Source of the DNA: Sphingobium fuliginis
GTDB lineage: Bacteria > Pseudomonadota > Alphaproteobacteria > Sphingomonadales > Sphingomonadaceae
Length of the DNA stretch: 64,000 nucleotides
NCBI RefSeq assembly: GCF_004152845.1
Contig: NZ_SEON01000008.1
Location: 124,001 to 188,000 of the forward strand
Direction: 5' to 3'
Shown here: positions 34,945-43,733 of the stretch, piece after piece
How the letters are laid out: each line of letters opens with the position of its first letter
Position numbering within the stretch: position 1 is the first letter of the stretch
Notes under the pieces: generated by a model
Databases searched by the model: none
What the model saw: the letters and a program-made list of their open reading frames with translations, nothing else
Told to the model about the DNA's origin: nothing
Translations under genes and position numbers: made by a program

Positions 34945-35108
34945 CGATGGCTCGATCGCGCCGAGGGCGGCGCGGGCAACTCGCATGCATCGTCCGGAGC
35001 AGAGACCCGGCAATGAGCCGCAGCGACCGCGGCATTGGTGTGAGCGGAGTAGCCGAACCCTCACAGTTTCGCTGTCCTTCGCCGTTTTGCCTCGCCAAAT
35101 TTTTACTC

Positions 35109-35128
35109 TTGACCTGGGACCATAGTCC
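35109..35128 (+). promoter_or_regulatory. MerR-type operator-like site upstream of orphan fixJ
   Basis: TTGACC at 35109-35114 is followed by the imperfect dyad GGACCATAGTCC (35117-35128). The spacing between the -35 and the dyad centre equals that of the MerR promoter at 63801-63832. No good -10 is present at 19-20 bases, so the site may be weak or decayed. Confidence 0.35.
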
Positions 35129-35196
35129 AACGTGCAGAGAAGTATCCCTTGAAGCGCTGCCCTCGCGGCACTGCGTATTGATCGATCTCGGGGGCT

Positions 35197-35832
35197 ATGG
35201 GGAACAAGCGCGTCGTGCATATCGTCGATGACGAAGAGACAATACGAAAAGCACTAAGTTTCACGTTGCGGACCGCAGGGTTTGCCGTAGAAGCCTACGC
35301 TTCGGGGCCGGAGTTTCTGTTGAGCGCAGAGGACGCCGAGAAAGGCTGCGTGGTTCTCGACATGCACATGCCCGACATGGACGGCCTGCAGGTTCAGGCG
35401 GAGCTGACGCGACGCGGTATCGACATGCCCGTCGTGGTGCTGACGGGCAATGGCGATCCTACGCTCGCCGTACAGGCGATGAAGGCGGGCGCTGCCGACT
35501 TTCTCGCCAAACCGGTCGAGAAGGCCGCATTGCTCGGCGCGATCGACCGCGGCTTCAGCTGGCTTGAGAGTATAGCCCGTCGTGCCTCCGAACAGGCCGA
35601 CGCTCTTTCGAAAGCCGCGAGACTGACGCAGCGCGAACGGGCCGTTCTGAGAGGAATTTCGCGAGGCTATCCAAATAGCCTTATCGCAGATGAACTCGGC
35701 GTCACGTCGCGCACGGTCGAGCTGCATCGGGCCAGTCTGATGATCAAACTCAACGCGCAAAGCCTGCCCGACCTGTTGCGGATCGCTTTCGCCGTCGACC
35801 TGCACGAATCGACCGAAAACGGGCACCCCTAA
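35197..35832 (+). CDS. FixJ-family response regulator, orphan
   Basis: This 211-residue protein has a receiver domain with phospho-acceptor Asp55 (VVLDMHMPDMDG), the VLTGNGD and FLAKPVEK motifs, and a C-terminal LuxR/GerE HTH (LTQRERAVLRGISRGYPN, then SRTVELHRASLM). No kinase is adjacent. It is a close relative of the FixJ at 46999, and the heme FixL at 45474 is a plausible partner. It is convergent with the cueR gene. Confidence 0.88.
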   Translation: MGNKRVVHIVDDEETIRKALSFTLRTAGFAVEAYASGPEFLLSAEDAEKGCVVLDMHMPDMDGLQVQAELTRRGIDMPVVVLTGNGDPTLAVQAMKAGAADFLAKPVEKAALLGAIDRGFSWLESIARRASEQADALSKAARLTQRERAVLRGISRGYPNSLIADELGVTSRTVELHRASLMIKLNAQSLPDLLRIAFAVDLHESTENGHP

Positions 35833-35858
35833 AATTCTCGGCCGTGCGATGCCGGATG

Positions 35859-36257
35859 CTATGCGGATCGGGCCGCGGCCAGTTCGGCGATGATCGGACA
35901 ATCCGGCCGCTCGTCGCCTTGGCAGCGCTCAGCCAGGTCGATTAGCGTGTCGCGCAGCGCCGTCAACGCCTCGGCTTTGCGCTGAAACTCATCGGCGCGG
36001 GCAAGGGCAAGCCGCTTCACCTCCGCGCTGGCACGGCCGGTATTGGCCCAAAGGCTGAGCAACGTGCGGATCTCCTCGATCGGGAAGCCGAGATCGCGGG
36101 CATTGGCGATAAACCGGAGGCGATGGAGGTCGCGCTCGCCATAGTCACGATAGCCAGCACCCCGACGCGCCGGCGCCGGGATGAGGCCGATCTTTTCATA
36201 ATGGCGGATCATCCGCTCAGAGACGCCGCTCTGCCGTGACGTCTCGCCGATGTTCAC
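35859..36257 (-). CDS. cueR: Cu(I)-responsive MerR-family regulator CueR
   Basis: This 132-residue protein has a MerR winged helix ([20 protein letters not shown]), a long dimer helix and the C-terminal metal loop CQGDERPDC, with the two cysteines spaced as in CueR for linear Cu(I) binding. It lies downstream of the copper ATPase gene and overlaps it by 4 nt (ATGA), so both come from the same 19-bp-spacer promoter, giving self-regulation. Confidence 0.9.
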   Translation of the reverse strand: MNIGETSRQSGVSERMIRHYEKIGLIPAPARRGAGYRDYGERDLHRLRFIANARDLGFPIEEIRTLLSLWANTGRASAEVKRLALARADEFQRKAEALTALRDTLIDLAERCQGDERPDCPIIAELAAARSA

Positions 36258-38611
36258 AGTGCTTTCCGGTTGAGGCGCAGCGCGTTGGTGACCACGCTCA
36301 CCGAAGAGAGCGCCATCGCCGCCGCCGCGATAATGGGCGAGAGCAGAATACCGAACAGCGGATAGAGCGCACCCGCCGCTACGGGCACGCCCGCGACATT
36401 GTAGATGAAGGCGAAGACGAGATTCTGGCGGATGTTCGACATGGTCGCTTGGCTGAGCCGCCGCGCCCGGACGATGCCAGTCAGGTCGCCCTTGAGCAGC
36501 GTGACGCCAGCGCTCTCGATCGCGACGTCGGTGCCGGAACCCATGGCGATGCCGACGTCGGCGGCGGCCAACGCGGGGGCGTCGTTGACACCGTCGCCGG
36601 CCATGGCGACGACCCGCCCCTCGCGCTTGAACCTGGCGACCACGGCGCTCTTCTGATCGGGCAGCACCTCGGCTTCGACCTCGTCGATGCCCAGGCGTCG
36701 GGCGACCGCTTCCGCGGTCGTGCGGTTGTCGCCGGTCAGCATGACCACGCGAATGCCCTCCGCCTTGAGCGCGGCGAGCGCTTCTGGTGTCGTGGCCTTC
36801 ACCGGATCGGCGATCGCGAAGGCGCCGCCGACTGTGCCGTCGACCCCGATGAAGATCGCGGTGGCGCCATCCCGGCGCAGCGCGTCGGCCTGGCTGGCGA
36901 GCGCATCGGTCGCAACCCCTTCGTCGGCAAGGAACTGCGCATTGCCGAGGACGATGCGCCGCCCTTCGACCGTGCCGAGCGCGCCGCGCCCGGTCGGCGA
37001 GTCGAAGTCGATGACGTCGCTCGTGACGATGCCGCGATCCTTCGCGGCCTCGACGATTGCCAACGCGAGCGGATGCTCGGACGCCCGCTCGACCGAGGCG
37101 GCAAGACGCAGCAGCTCGGCTTCGTCGAAGCCGGGCGCCGGCACGACCTGGGTGACGGCAGGCCGGCCTTCGGTCAGCGTGCCTGTCTTGTCGACGACGA
37201 GAGTGTCGACCTTCTCCATATGCTCGAGTGCTTCGGCATTTTTGATGAGGACACCGAGCCCGGCGCCGCGGCCGACCCCGACCATGATCGACATCGGCGT
37301 TGCCAGCCCCAGTGCGCAGGGACAGGCGATGATCAGCACGGCGACCGCCGCCACCAGCCCATAGGCGAAGCGCGGCTCGGGACCCCAGATGCCCCAGGCG
37401 ATGAACGCGACGGCCGCGACCGCGATGACCACGGGCACAAACCAGCCCGACACCTGATCGGCCATGCGCTGGATCGGCGCGCGCGAGCGCTGCGCCTCAG
37501 CGACCATCTGGACGATGCGTGCGAGCATGGTATCGCGGCCGACCTTGTCGGCGACGATCACCAGCGCACCGGTCTGGTTGAGCGTGCCGCCGATCACTGT
37601 GTCGGCCTTTGCCTTGGTGACGGGCATGGATTCGCCGGTGACCATCGACTCGTCGAGCGAGGAGCGGCCGTCCTCGACTACGCCGTCGACCGGCACCTTC
37701 TCGCCCGGCCGCACCCGCAGGCGGTCGCCCACCGCAACCAGATCAAGGCTGATTTCCTCTTCGTTCCCATCAGAACCGATCCGGCGCGCGGTCTTTGGTG
37801 CAAGGTTGAGCAGCGCCTTGATCGCGCCCGAGGTGCGTTCCCGCGCGCGCAGTTCGAGCATCTGGCCGAGCAGCACGAGGACGGTGATCACCGCAGCCGC
37901 CTCGAAATAGACGGCAACCATGCCGTCCTCGCCGCGGAAGGCCGGCGGGAACAGCTGAGGCGCGAGCGTCGCGATGACGCTGTAGATCCAGGCGACCCCG
38001 GTCCCCATCGCGATCAGGGTGAACATGTTGAAGTTGCGGGTCTTGAGCGAGGCCCAGCCACGCTCGAAGAACGGCCAGCCCGCCCACAGCACGACGGGTG
38101 TCGCCAGCACGAACTGGATCCATACCGAGATAGACATCGGCACGAGGCGATGGATCGCGGGAAAGACATGCGCGCCCATCTCGAGGATCAGCACCGGGAG
38201 AGCCAGCACGAGGCCGACCCAGAAGCGCCGCGTGAAATCGACTAGCTCGTGGCTGGGGCCGCTGTCGGCGGTCACGGTCGCGGGTTCGAGCGCCATGCCG
38301 CAGATCGGACAGGACCCGGGATGGTCCTGGCGGATCTCGGGATGCATCGGGCAGGTCCAGATCGTGCCTTCGGGCGCCGCGACCGGCGGCGTCGGCGGGC
38401 CGAGATAGCGCTCGGGATCGGCGATGAATTTGGTCCGGCAGCCCGCGCTGCAGAAATGATAGCTTTCACCGCTATGCTCGGCGTGATGCGCCGTGGTCGC
38501 CGGGTCGACGGTCATGCCGCAGACCGGGTCCTTGACGCCGGTCGCCGCTTTAGCGGTGCCGTGGCCGCCGCAGCAACCGCCGCCATGCGCCGCTCCATGT
38601 GTCTCGTTCAT
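36254..38611 (-). CDS. copA: Copper-exporting P1B-type ATPase
   Basis: This 785-residue pump exports Cu(I). From the N terminus it has a His/Cys start, a YHS-type domain ([12 protein letters not shown] to FCSAGC), a heavy-metal binding domain ([20 protein letters not shown]), eight membrane segments, the CPC motif ([13 protein letters not shown]), the phosphorylated Asp (DKTGTL), the SEHPLA motif and [10 protein letters not shown]. There is no classical HMA domain with CxxC near the start. The ATG at 38611 follows AAAGGAG; a longer frame to 38827 lies beyond the promoter and is rejected. cueR follows directly. Confidence 0.95.
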   Translation of the reverse strand: MNETHGAAHGGGCCGGHGTAKAATGVKDPVCGMTVDPATTAHHAEHSGESYHFCSAGCRTKFIADPERYLGPPTPPVAAPEGTIWTCPMHPEIRQDHPGSCPICGMALEPATVTADSGPSHELVDFTRRFWVGLVLALPVLILEMGAHVFPAIHRLVPMSISVWIQFVLATPVVLWAGWPFFERGWASLKTRNFNMFTLIAMGTGVAWIYSVIATLAPQLFPPAFRGEDGMVAVYFEAAAVITVLVLLGQMLELRARERTSGAIKALLNLAPKTARRIGSDGNEEEISLDLVAVGDRLRVRPGEKVPVDGVVEDGRSSLDESMVTGESMPVTKAKADTVIGGTLNQTGALVIVADKVGRDTMLARIVQMVAEAQRSRAPIQRMADQVSGWFVPVVIAVAAVAFIAWGIWGPEPRFAYGLVAAVAVLIIACPCALGLATPMSIMVGVGRGAGLGVLIKNAEALEHMEKVDTLVVDKTGTLTEGRPAVTQVVPAPGFDEAELLRLAASVERASEHPLALAIVEAAKDRGIVTSDVIDFDSPTGRGALGTVEGRRIVLGNAQFLADEGVATDALASQADALRRDGATAIFIGVDGTVGGAFAIADPVKATTPEALAALKAEGIRVVMLTGDNRTTAEAVARRLGIDEVEAEVLPDQKSAVVARFKREGRVVAMAGDGVNDAPALAAADVGIAMGSGTDVAIESAGVTLLKGDLTGIVRARRLSQATMSNIRQNLVFAFIYNVAGVPVAAGALYPLFGILLSPIIAAAAMALSSVSVVTNALRLNRKAL

Positions 38612-38636
38612 CGCCTCGCTCCTTTCGACGCCTGAC

Positions 38637-38667
38637 GATCTAGGGTCTGACACCGTGTCAGGGTCAA
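38637..38667 (-). promoter_or_regulatory. CueR-type promoter of copA-cueR
   Basis: On the minus strand the -35 is TTGACC (38662-38667) and the -10 is TAGATC (38637-38642), with a 19-base spacer holding the perfect dyad CTGACAC-C-GTGTCAG (38647-38661). The long spacer with central palindrome is the hallmark of MerR-family activators. The copA ATG is 26 bases downstream of the -10. Confidence 0.8.
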
Positions 38668-38678
38668 TACGTAATCGC

Positions 38679-38969
38679 CTAAGTGGCCAAATCGGCGGGC
38701 CCGTTCGCTTGGCCGCCATCAGGCCGGGGAGCACGCCGTCGGCATTGGGCTGGGTATCGTCGATGCCATCGAGCCGCTGCACGGTCAGGCGGAAGGCGAG
38801 CCGCATGAGACCCGTGCTGGCGGCCATAATCGGCGATTACCAGGCGCCAATCCGGGCGCAGCATGGCAAGCATGGCGGCACGCCACCGCTTCTCCCGCGC
38901 CCACAGGCGGATCGCGCGATCATAGTCTTTCGTCGATCCAGTCCCGCGCGGCGGGGTGTACGATTGCAT
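38679..38969 (-). other. Possible small ORF of unknown nature, 96 codons
   Basis: The minus frame from 38969 reads MQSYTPPRGTGSTKDYDRA and continues with REKRWRAAMLAMLRPDWRL before turning Arg-rich. I do not recognise it. It could be a small gene or the remains of one; the stretch 38612-39005 otherwise holds only the copA promoter. Confidence 0.25.
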
Positions 38970-39005
38970 TGGCTTCTCCCAACGCGAGGCGTTCGAAACG
39001 ATAAA

Positions 39006-39950
39006 CTACATCGACATGGGTGGCGACAGTGTCCCCAGCCAGGCGACCAGCCCGAGAATGACGATCGCAAGACCGCCTTCGACGACGAGGCTCGCGCGCA
39101 GCAGCGCCTGCGCCCGTGGCGCGTCCTCTTCCTCGATCGCCTGCGCAAGTGCCGGGGTCAGGCGATAACGGTTGAGCGCGGCCAGGCCCAGCATGCCGGC
39201 GAAGAGCAGCAGCTTGGCGATGAGCAGCAGGCCGTAGGTCGACTGCCCGAGAGACGCGATGTTGCCCGGGCCGACCAGGAACCAGCCGTTCACCGTCCCG
39301 GTCAGGATCAGCAGGGCGACGATGATCGTGCCGACGAAGGAGAAGCCCCGCAGCGCTTCCTCGGCGAGCATGACCCGGTCCATGTCTTCAGTGGCGAGAT
39401 CATCGGTTGCGAGCCTGGTAAGAACCAGCGCAAGGAATGCGGCAAGCGCGCCGACCCAGGCGCCCGCGGCGAGCAGATGGATGAGATCGGCCCCCAGTTG
39501 CAGCCAGCCCGCCTCGCCTTCGCCGGCCGCGCCATGCCCGCTCCAGGCGAGGGTCGCGAGTGCGACCGCGCCTGCCAGAGTGGAGGCGATGAAGGCAGGA
39601 CGGGATTGCCGGCGATAGAAGGGGATGGAGAGCAGAAGAACGAGGAGCGCGACGAGGCGCGCCTTCAGCGCCGTTCCCATGGACGTGCCGTTGAACAGCT
39701 CTGCGACCATGGAAAGATCAGGCTGGGTGAGCGGCAGCCCGGTCATGGCCGCTGCCTGCAACGCGAACCCCAGCGCCGACAGCAGGAGGGCGAGACAGGC
39801 GAGACCGGCCACCATTGCTACCATCGGCAGATGCCGCTGTACCATCCGGCCGCCGCCGGGCGCATAGAGCGCGAACAGCGGCAGGCCGAACAACAGGCCG
39901 AGATCGACGTAGAGCGCCCAGCGGACGGCGACGAGTGCCACGTCGTTCAT
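39006..39950 (-). CDS. copD: Copper-resistance membrane protein CopD
   Basis: CopD is an inner-membrane protein implicated in copper uptake with CopC. The 314-residue protein has eight or so membrane helices with family features (WSGHGAAGEGEAGWLQ, DLIHLLAAGAWVGALAAF, GTVNGWFLVGP). It follows copC by 4 bases on the same strand, so the two form an operon driven from the divergent copC/anti-sigma region. Confidence 0.92.
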   Translation of the reverse strand: MNDVALVAVRWALYVDLGLLFGLPLFALYAPGGGRMVQRHLPMVAMVAGLACLALLLSALGFALQAAAMTGLPLTQPDLSMVAELFNGTSMGTALKARLVALLVLLLSIPFYRRQSRPAFIASTLAGAVALATLAWSGHGAAGEGEAGWLQLGADLIHLLAAGAWVGALAAFLALVLTRLATDDLATEDMDRVMLAEEALRGFSFVGTIIVALLILTGTVNGWFLVGPGNIASLGQSTYGLLLIAKLLLFAGMLGLAALNRYRLTPALAQAIEEEDAPRAQALLRASLVVEGGLAIVILGLVAWLGTLSPPMSM

Positions 39951-39954
39951 GGCG

Positions 39955-40332
39955 TCACTTGACGGTAAAGGCGAGATTGCCCTGGATGCGGTGCGTGTCG
40001 GTCGAGACGACGTGCCAGGCGACCTGATAGCTGCCCGCCATGAGCGGCTTGGCGAGCGTCAGCACGAGCGTCTTGTCGCCTTCGACGGACGTCTTGAAGC
40101 CGGTTACCGCCATGCGGTGGTTGGGCATGCCGGGCATGCCGGTCATCACGATCTCGGCGCCCGACAGCTTCGGCATCAGACCTTCACTGAAGGTGAGCGT
40201 TATACGCGACGGCGCCGAGACGCTGGCGTTCGCGGCGGGCGTCGAGGACACAAGCTTGGGATGCGCGTAGGCCGGAGCAGAAACACTCAGGCCGACGGCG
40301 GCGATAACTGCGAGAGGCGAAAAGAAACGCAT
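39955..40332 (-). CDS. copC: Periplasmic copper-binding protein CopC
   Basis: This 125-residue protein has a signal peptide ending in APAYA and starts the mature chain with HPKLVSSTP, the N-terminal His ligand of CopC. The central Met-rich stretch (MTGMPGMPNHRM) and the DTHRIQGNLAF end are typical, giving Cu(II) and Cu(I) sites. It is followed by copD. A motif shared with two other local promoters lies 31-57 bases upstream. Confidence 0.93.
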   Translation of the reverse strand: MRFFSPLAVIAAVGLSVSAPAYAHPKLVSSTPAANASVSAPSRITLTFSEGLMPKLSGAEIVMTGMPGMPNHRMAVTGFKTSVEGDKTLVLTLAKPLMAGSYQVAWHVVSTDTHRIQGNLAFTVK

Positions 40333-40362
40333 TGGAACATTCTCCTGTAGATCCCATGAGAC

Positions 40363-40389
40363 AATACGCAGCCCGAGCCCCCACCCCTC
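40363..40389 (-). promoter_or_regulatory. Shared ECF-like promoter motif before copC
   Basis: On the minus strand GAGGGG (40384-40389) is followed after 13 bases by TGCGTATT (40363-40370). The same arrangement precedes the anti-sigma gene and copA at 41808. The spacing is what an ECF sigma -35/-10 pair would show. Confidence 0.55.
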
Positions 40390-40414
40390 GCAATTATTCT
40401 TTTCAATCTACAGC

Positions 40415-40441
40415 AAGGGTTCCTGGACCATCGTGCGTATT
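40415..40441 (+). promoter_or_regulatory. Shared ECF-like promoter motif before the anti-sigma operon
   Basis: AAGGGT (40415-40420) is followed after 13 bases by TGCGTATT (40434-40441), 24 bases before the ATG at 40466. It matches the copC and copA motifs, so the sigma operon may control itself. Confidence 0.55.
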
Positions 40442-40465
40442 GATGGATGAAGACGGAGAAGCACC

Positions 40466-40738
40466 ATGGATGAACTTGACCACCTGCTCTCGCGGTTGCG
40501 CGATGCGCCTCTCGATCCCAGGCTCGGCGGCCTGGAAAGCCGGGTCATGGCGGAAATAGCGCGCATCCGGGCCATACCAAGCCTTGGCGCTATGACGTTC
40601 GGCATCGCGGCCGCAACCGCGCTGTTCATCGGAATTGCCGGCTCGGCAGTTTCGACACGGTCTGCTGATGCCAAACCGCTATCGCCCTTCGATGCTCGGC
40701 TCGCGCTTGCGCCCTCGACGCTGCTGAGCTCGCAGTGA
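40466..40738 (+). CDS. CnrY-like candidate anti-sigma membrane protein
   Basis: This 90-residue protein has a cytoplasmic N-terminal helix region (MDELDHLLSRLRDAPLDPRL), one membrane helix at about residues 42-60 and a short outer tail. The layout and position before a CnrX-like sensor and an ECF sigma gene match CnrY-type anti-sigma factors. I see no direct sequence signature for CnrY, so the call depends on context. Confidence 0.6.
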   Translation: MDELDHLLSRLRDAPLDPRLGGLESRVMAEIARIRAIPSLGAMTFGIAAATALFIGIAGSAVSTRSADAKPLSPFDARLALAPSTLLSSQ

Positions 40739-41178
40739 TGCGCGACCGCCGCCGGCTCCTGCTCCTCGTCCTGGTGACCTTCGCCGCGGCGATCGCTGGC
40801 GTTGTCATTGGCCGCGTCTATGTGGTTCCAGTGCGCCCGGTCGAAAATGAGCTGCACGAGCTGCTCCATCGCGATCTGAAGCTGAATTCAGCGCAACACA
40901 GCCGACTCGAGACAATCGAGAAGAACTACGCGATCCGGCGTCAAGCGCTGGAGGCCGAATTGCGCGCCGACAATGCGCGTCTCGCGGAAGCGATCGAAGC
41001 GGAGCATGGCTATGGCCCGCAAGTCGCAACTGCGGTGGATCGCTCGCACCAGGCCATGGGCGCGCTGCAGAAAGAAACACTTGAGCATATCTTCGCGATG
41101 CGGGCCGTGCTGCGCCCGGATCAGACGGACAAATTCGACGACGCCGTGGTGAAAGCGCTGACGGCCAAATCCGAATGA
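40738..41178 (+). CDS. CnrX/Spy-like periplasmic metal sensor
   Basis: This 146-residue protein has an N-terminal membrane anchor (LLLLVLVTFAAAIAGVVIG) and a helical periplasmic part with an ELHELLHRDLKLNSAQ hook and an AMRAVLRPDQTDKF end, as in CnrX/NccX and Spy/CpxP relatives. The ATG at 40738 overlaps the preceding stop by one base. In CnrYXH systems this protein senses metal and frees the sigma factor from the anti-sigma protein. Confidence 0.8.
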   Translation: MRDRRRLLLLVLVTFAAAIAGVVIGRVYVVPVRPVENELHELLHRDLKLNSAQHSRLETIEKNYAIRRQALEAELRADNARLAEAIEAEHGYGPQVATAVDRSHQAMGALQKETLEHIFAMRAVLRPDQTDKFDDAVVKALTAKSE

Positions 41179-41741
41179 CCGCGTGCCTCCCCGACTGCTC
41201 GGACGGGGAGCTCGCGGCTCTGGCGCTTGGAGGCCGGCAAGCGGCCTATGGCGAGCTGGTCCGCCGGCATCAAGGTTGGGTTCACCGGCTCGTGCGCAGC
41301 CATGTCGGATCTATGGATGAGGCATTGGATGTCACCCAGGCGAGCTTCGTCGCGGCCTTTGCCGCACTCAACCGCTATGACGTAACCCGACCCTTCCAGG
41401 TCTGGATGTCCCGGATTGTCATCAACAAATGCCATGACTGGCGGCGTCGGCGAGCGGTTCGAAATTTCTTTGCCCTAGCCCTACCGCTCGGCGAGGCGGA
41501 CGGCGTCGCCGACGACGCACCGCTGCCCGATCAGGCGATCGGGGCCGAACAGCAGCTCGCGCAAGCAATGAAAGCGATTGCTGCCCTGCCGTCTTCCCTC
41601 AAGGACACGCTTATTTTGCGTACGATCGACGAGAAATCGGAAGCTGAAACCGCCGAAATTCTCGGGATCAGCCAGAAGGCGGTCGAAACGCGCCTCTATC
41701 GAGCTAGGGCACGCCTTTCGGAAATATTAAAGAAAGTTTGA
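41175..41741 (+). CDS. ECF RNA polymerase sigma factor (CnrH-like)
   Basis: This 188-residue protein has a sigma region 2 (YGELVRRHQGWVHRLVRS, AFAALNRYD) and region 4 (LKDTLILRTIDEKSEAETAEI). It overlaps the sensor gene by 4 nt and forms an anti-sigma/sensor/sigma operon. The copper genes on both sides share a promoter-like motif that this sigma factor could recognise. The metal sensed is probably copper, by context. Confidence 0.88.
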   Translation: MTACLPDCSDGELAALALGGRQAAYGELVRRHQGWVHRLVRSHVGSMDEALDVTQASFVAAFAALNRYDVTRPFQVWMSRIVINKCHDWRRRRAVRNFFALALPLGEADGVADDAPLPDQAIGAEQQLAQAMKAIAALPSSLKDTLILRTIDEKSEAETAEILGISQKAVETRLYRARARLSEILKKV

Positions 41742-41766
41742 GGGGGATGAGGCCATGCTGCGTATT
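41740..41766 (+). promoter_or_regulatory. Shared ECF-like promoter motif before copAB
   Basis: GAGGGG (41740-41745) is followed after 13 bases by TGCGTATT (41759-41766). It overlaps the sigma gene stop and lies 42 bases before the copA ATG at 41808. Confidence 0.55.
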
Positions 41767-41807
41767 CCCAATAGGTACGCCCTCTTTCTTAAAGCTGAGA
41801 CAACCGA

Positions 41808-43733
41808 ATGATTTCTGCTCTCGACCGCCGCCAGTTCCTCCGCGGCGCGGCCCTCGCCGGCGGCGGCGCAGCATTGTCAGCCTGGCTGCCGGCCTGGGCG
41901 CAGACGATCTCGCCGGGGATGCGACCGACGCTGCCGACCGTGTCGGGCGAAGACATTACGCTCACCATCGCCCGGCAGTCGATGACCATCGACGGGCGCA
42001 AGTTCCGGGCAATCGGCCTCAACGGCACGGTCCCCGCCCCGCTGATCCGGCTGCGCGAGGGCCAGCGCGTGCGGCTCAACGTCATCAATCAGCTGGAGGA
42101 GGACAGCTCGATCCACTGGCACGGGCTGATCCTGCCGGCCAATATGGACGGTGTGCCGGGCGTGTCTTTTCCGGGCATCAAGCCGGGCTCGAACTACCTC
42201 TACCAGTTCTCCGTCGTGCAAAGCGGCACCTACTGGTACCACAGCCATTCAGGCCTGCAGGAACAGGAAGGCCATTACGGCCCGATCATCATCGATCCCG
42301 CCGGTGCCGATCCGGTCGCCTATGACCGCGAGCATGTCATCGTGCTCGCCGATCACAGCGCGCTCTCGCCGCAGGCGATCTTCCGGCGCCTCAAGGTCAA
42401 CCCCGGCCATTTCAATTTCCAGCGCCAGACCCTGGCCGGGCTCCTGTCGGGCAAGGATCAGCCGCTCAAGGACCGGCTCGACTGGGGCCAGATGCGGATG
42501 GACCCGGCCGACATCTCCGATGTGACCGGATCCACCTACACCTATCTCGTCAACGGCCATGGTCCGATGGACAACTGGACCGCGCTCTTCACCCCGGGCG
42601 AACGGGTGCGGCTGCGGGTCATCAATGCGTCGGCGATGACCACCTTCAACGTCCGCATCCCCGGCCTGCCGCTGACCATCGTCCAGGCCGACGGGCAGAA
42701 TGTGGTGCCGGTCACCGTCGACGAGTTCCAGGTTGGTGTTGCCGAGACCTACGACGTCGTTGTCAGCCCAGGCGATGACAAGGCCTACACCCTTGTCGGC
42801 GAGGCGATCGACCGCTCGGGCATGGCGCGTGCCACGCTCGCGCCGCGCGCCGGCATGGCCGGCGAGGTTCCCCCCTTACGCAAACGGCCGCTCGCCGACA
42901 TGAAGGACATGGGCATGGACATGTCCTCGATGCCGGGCATGGAAGGCATGGACATGTCGGGCGGCGCTATGCGGGGCGTCGATCCGACGGCCGAGAAGAA
43001 CGCGTCCGCGCGCCTCGCGACCGGCGCGGCGGCAGCGATGGCGACCATGGACAATAGCGCCATGGCAGGCATGGATCATTCGGGGATGGATCATTCCGCG
43101 ATGAGCGGGATGGACCACGGCGCGATGGGCGCCGATGGCCAGATGGCGGGCATGGACCATGGCGGGCACGCGATGGGGTCGATGAAGATGCGAGACTTCT
43201 CGAACGCGCCGCAGGTGAAGCGCGACCCGAGCGTCCAGACCATCTCGCCGATGCCCGTCGACCGCACCGGCGAGCCCGGCCAGGGCCTCGCCGACGTCGG
43301 CCACAAGGTGCTTGTCTACAGGGACCTGATGGCGCTCGATCGCAATCCGGACGTGCGCGCGCCGAGCCGCAGCATCGACATTCACCTCACCGGCAACATG
43401 GAGCGGTTCATGTGGTCGTTCGACGGCGAAAAAATGTCGGACCATCACGAGCCGATCCCCTTCATCGAAGGCGAGCGGGTGCGCGTCAATCTCATCAACG
43501 ACACGATGATGGGGCATCCGATCCATATTCACGGGCATTTTTTCGAGCTGGTGACGGGGCATGGCGATCATGCGCCGCGCAAGCATACGGTGATCGTCCA
43601 GCCCGGCGGCAAGGTGACCTGGGACTTCACCGCCGACGCGGTCGGCGACTGGGCCTTCCACTGTCATCTCCTCTACCACATGCATGCAGGGATGATGCGG
43701 GTCGTGAGCGTCCGTCCGAAGGGAGACGCGTAA
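41808..43733 (+). CDS. copA: Multicopper oxidase CopA (periplasmic copper resistance)
   Basis: This 641-residue Tat-exported oxidase (RRQFLRGAALAGGGA, AWAQ cleavage) probably oxidises Cu(I). Copper ligands sit in SIHWHG, TYWYHSHSG, HPIHIHGHFF and HCHLLYHMHAGMM. A Met/His-rich insert of about 90 residues (near residues 365-455) has repeated GMDHS and GMDM units that likely bind Cu(I). It shares its stop with the copB start (TAATG). A second, shorter copy lies at 52541-54247 on the other strand. The gene symbol follows the plasmid CopABCD naming, not the ATPase. Confidence 0.95.
   Translation: MISALDRRQFLRGAALAGGGAALSAWLPAWAQTISPGMRPTLPTVSGEDITLTIARQSMTIDGRKFRAIGLNGTVPAPLIRLREGQRVRLNVINQLEEDSSIHWHGLILPANMDGVPGVSFPGIKPGSNYLYQFSVVQSGTYWYHSHSGLQEQEGHYGPIIIDPAGADPVAYDREHVIVLADHSALSPQAIFRRLKVNPGHFNFQRQTLAGLLSGKDQPLKDRLDWGQMRMDPADISDVTGSTYTYLVNGHGPMDNWTALFTPGERVRLRVINASAMTTFNVRIPGLPLTIVQADGQNVVPVTVDEFQVGVAETYDVVVSPGDDKAYTLVGEAIDRSGMARATLAPRAGMAGEVPPLRKRPLADMKDMGMDMSSMPGMEGMDMSGGAMRGVDPTAEKNASARLATGAAAAMATMDNSAMAGMDHSGMDHSAMSGMDHGAMGADGQMAGMDHGGHAMGSMKMRDFSNAPQVKRDPSVQTISPMPVDRTGEPGQGLADVGHKVLVYRDLMALDRNPDVRAPSRSIDIHLTGNMERFMWSFDGEKMSDHHEPIPFIEGERVRVNLINDTMMGHPIHIHGHFFELVTGHGDHAPRKHTVIVQPGGKVTWDFTADAVGDWAFHCHLLYHMHAGMMRVVSVRPKGDA

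Larger units (their letters stand above)
34635..35196. other. 562-base stretch with one decayed small ORF and a MerR-type site
   Basis: Apart from the small broken ORF at 34757-34944 and the operator-like site at 35109-35128, nothing coding is convincing. A minus-strand frame of 182 codons here has no family features and Arg-rich shadow composition. Confidence 0.5.

Noticed and set aside
34672-35220. 182-codon minus-strand frame between the PRPP synthetase and fixJ
   Set aside because: Arg/Ser-rich composition, no start signal, and it covers a better small plus-strand ORF.
36236-38245. 669-codon plus-strand frame opposite the copper ATPase
   Set aside because: It is the antisense shadow of a clear P-type ATPase gene; its product is rich in Asp/His/Arg with no domain.
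38493-39962. 489-codon plus-strand frame over the copA promoter and copD
   Set aside because: Antisense to copD and crossing a clear CueR promoter; no domain seen.
42900-43190. Repeated GMDHS/GMDM units in copA as a tandem DNA repeat
   Set aside because: The repetition is in protein composition with varied codons and is typical of CopA; it is not a separate repeat element.
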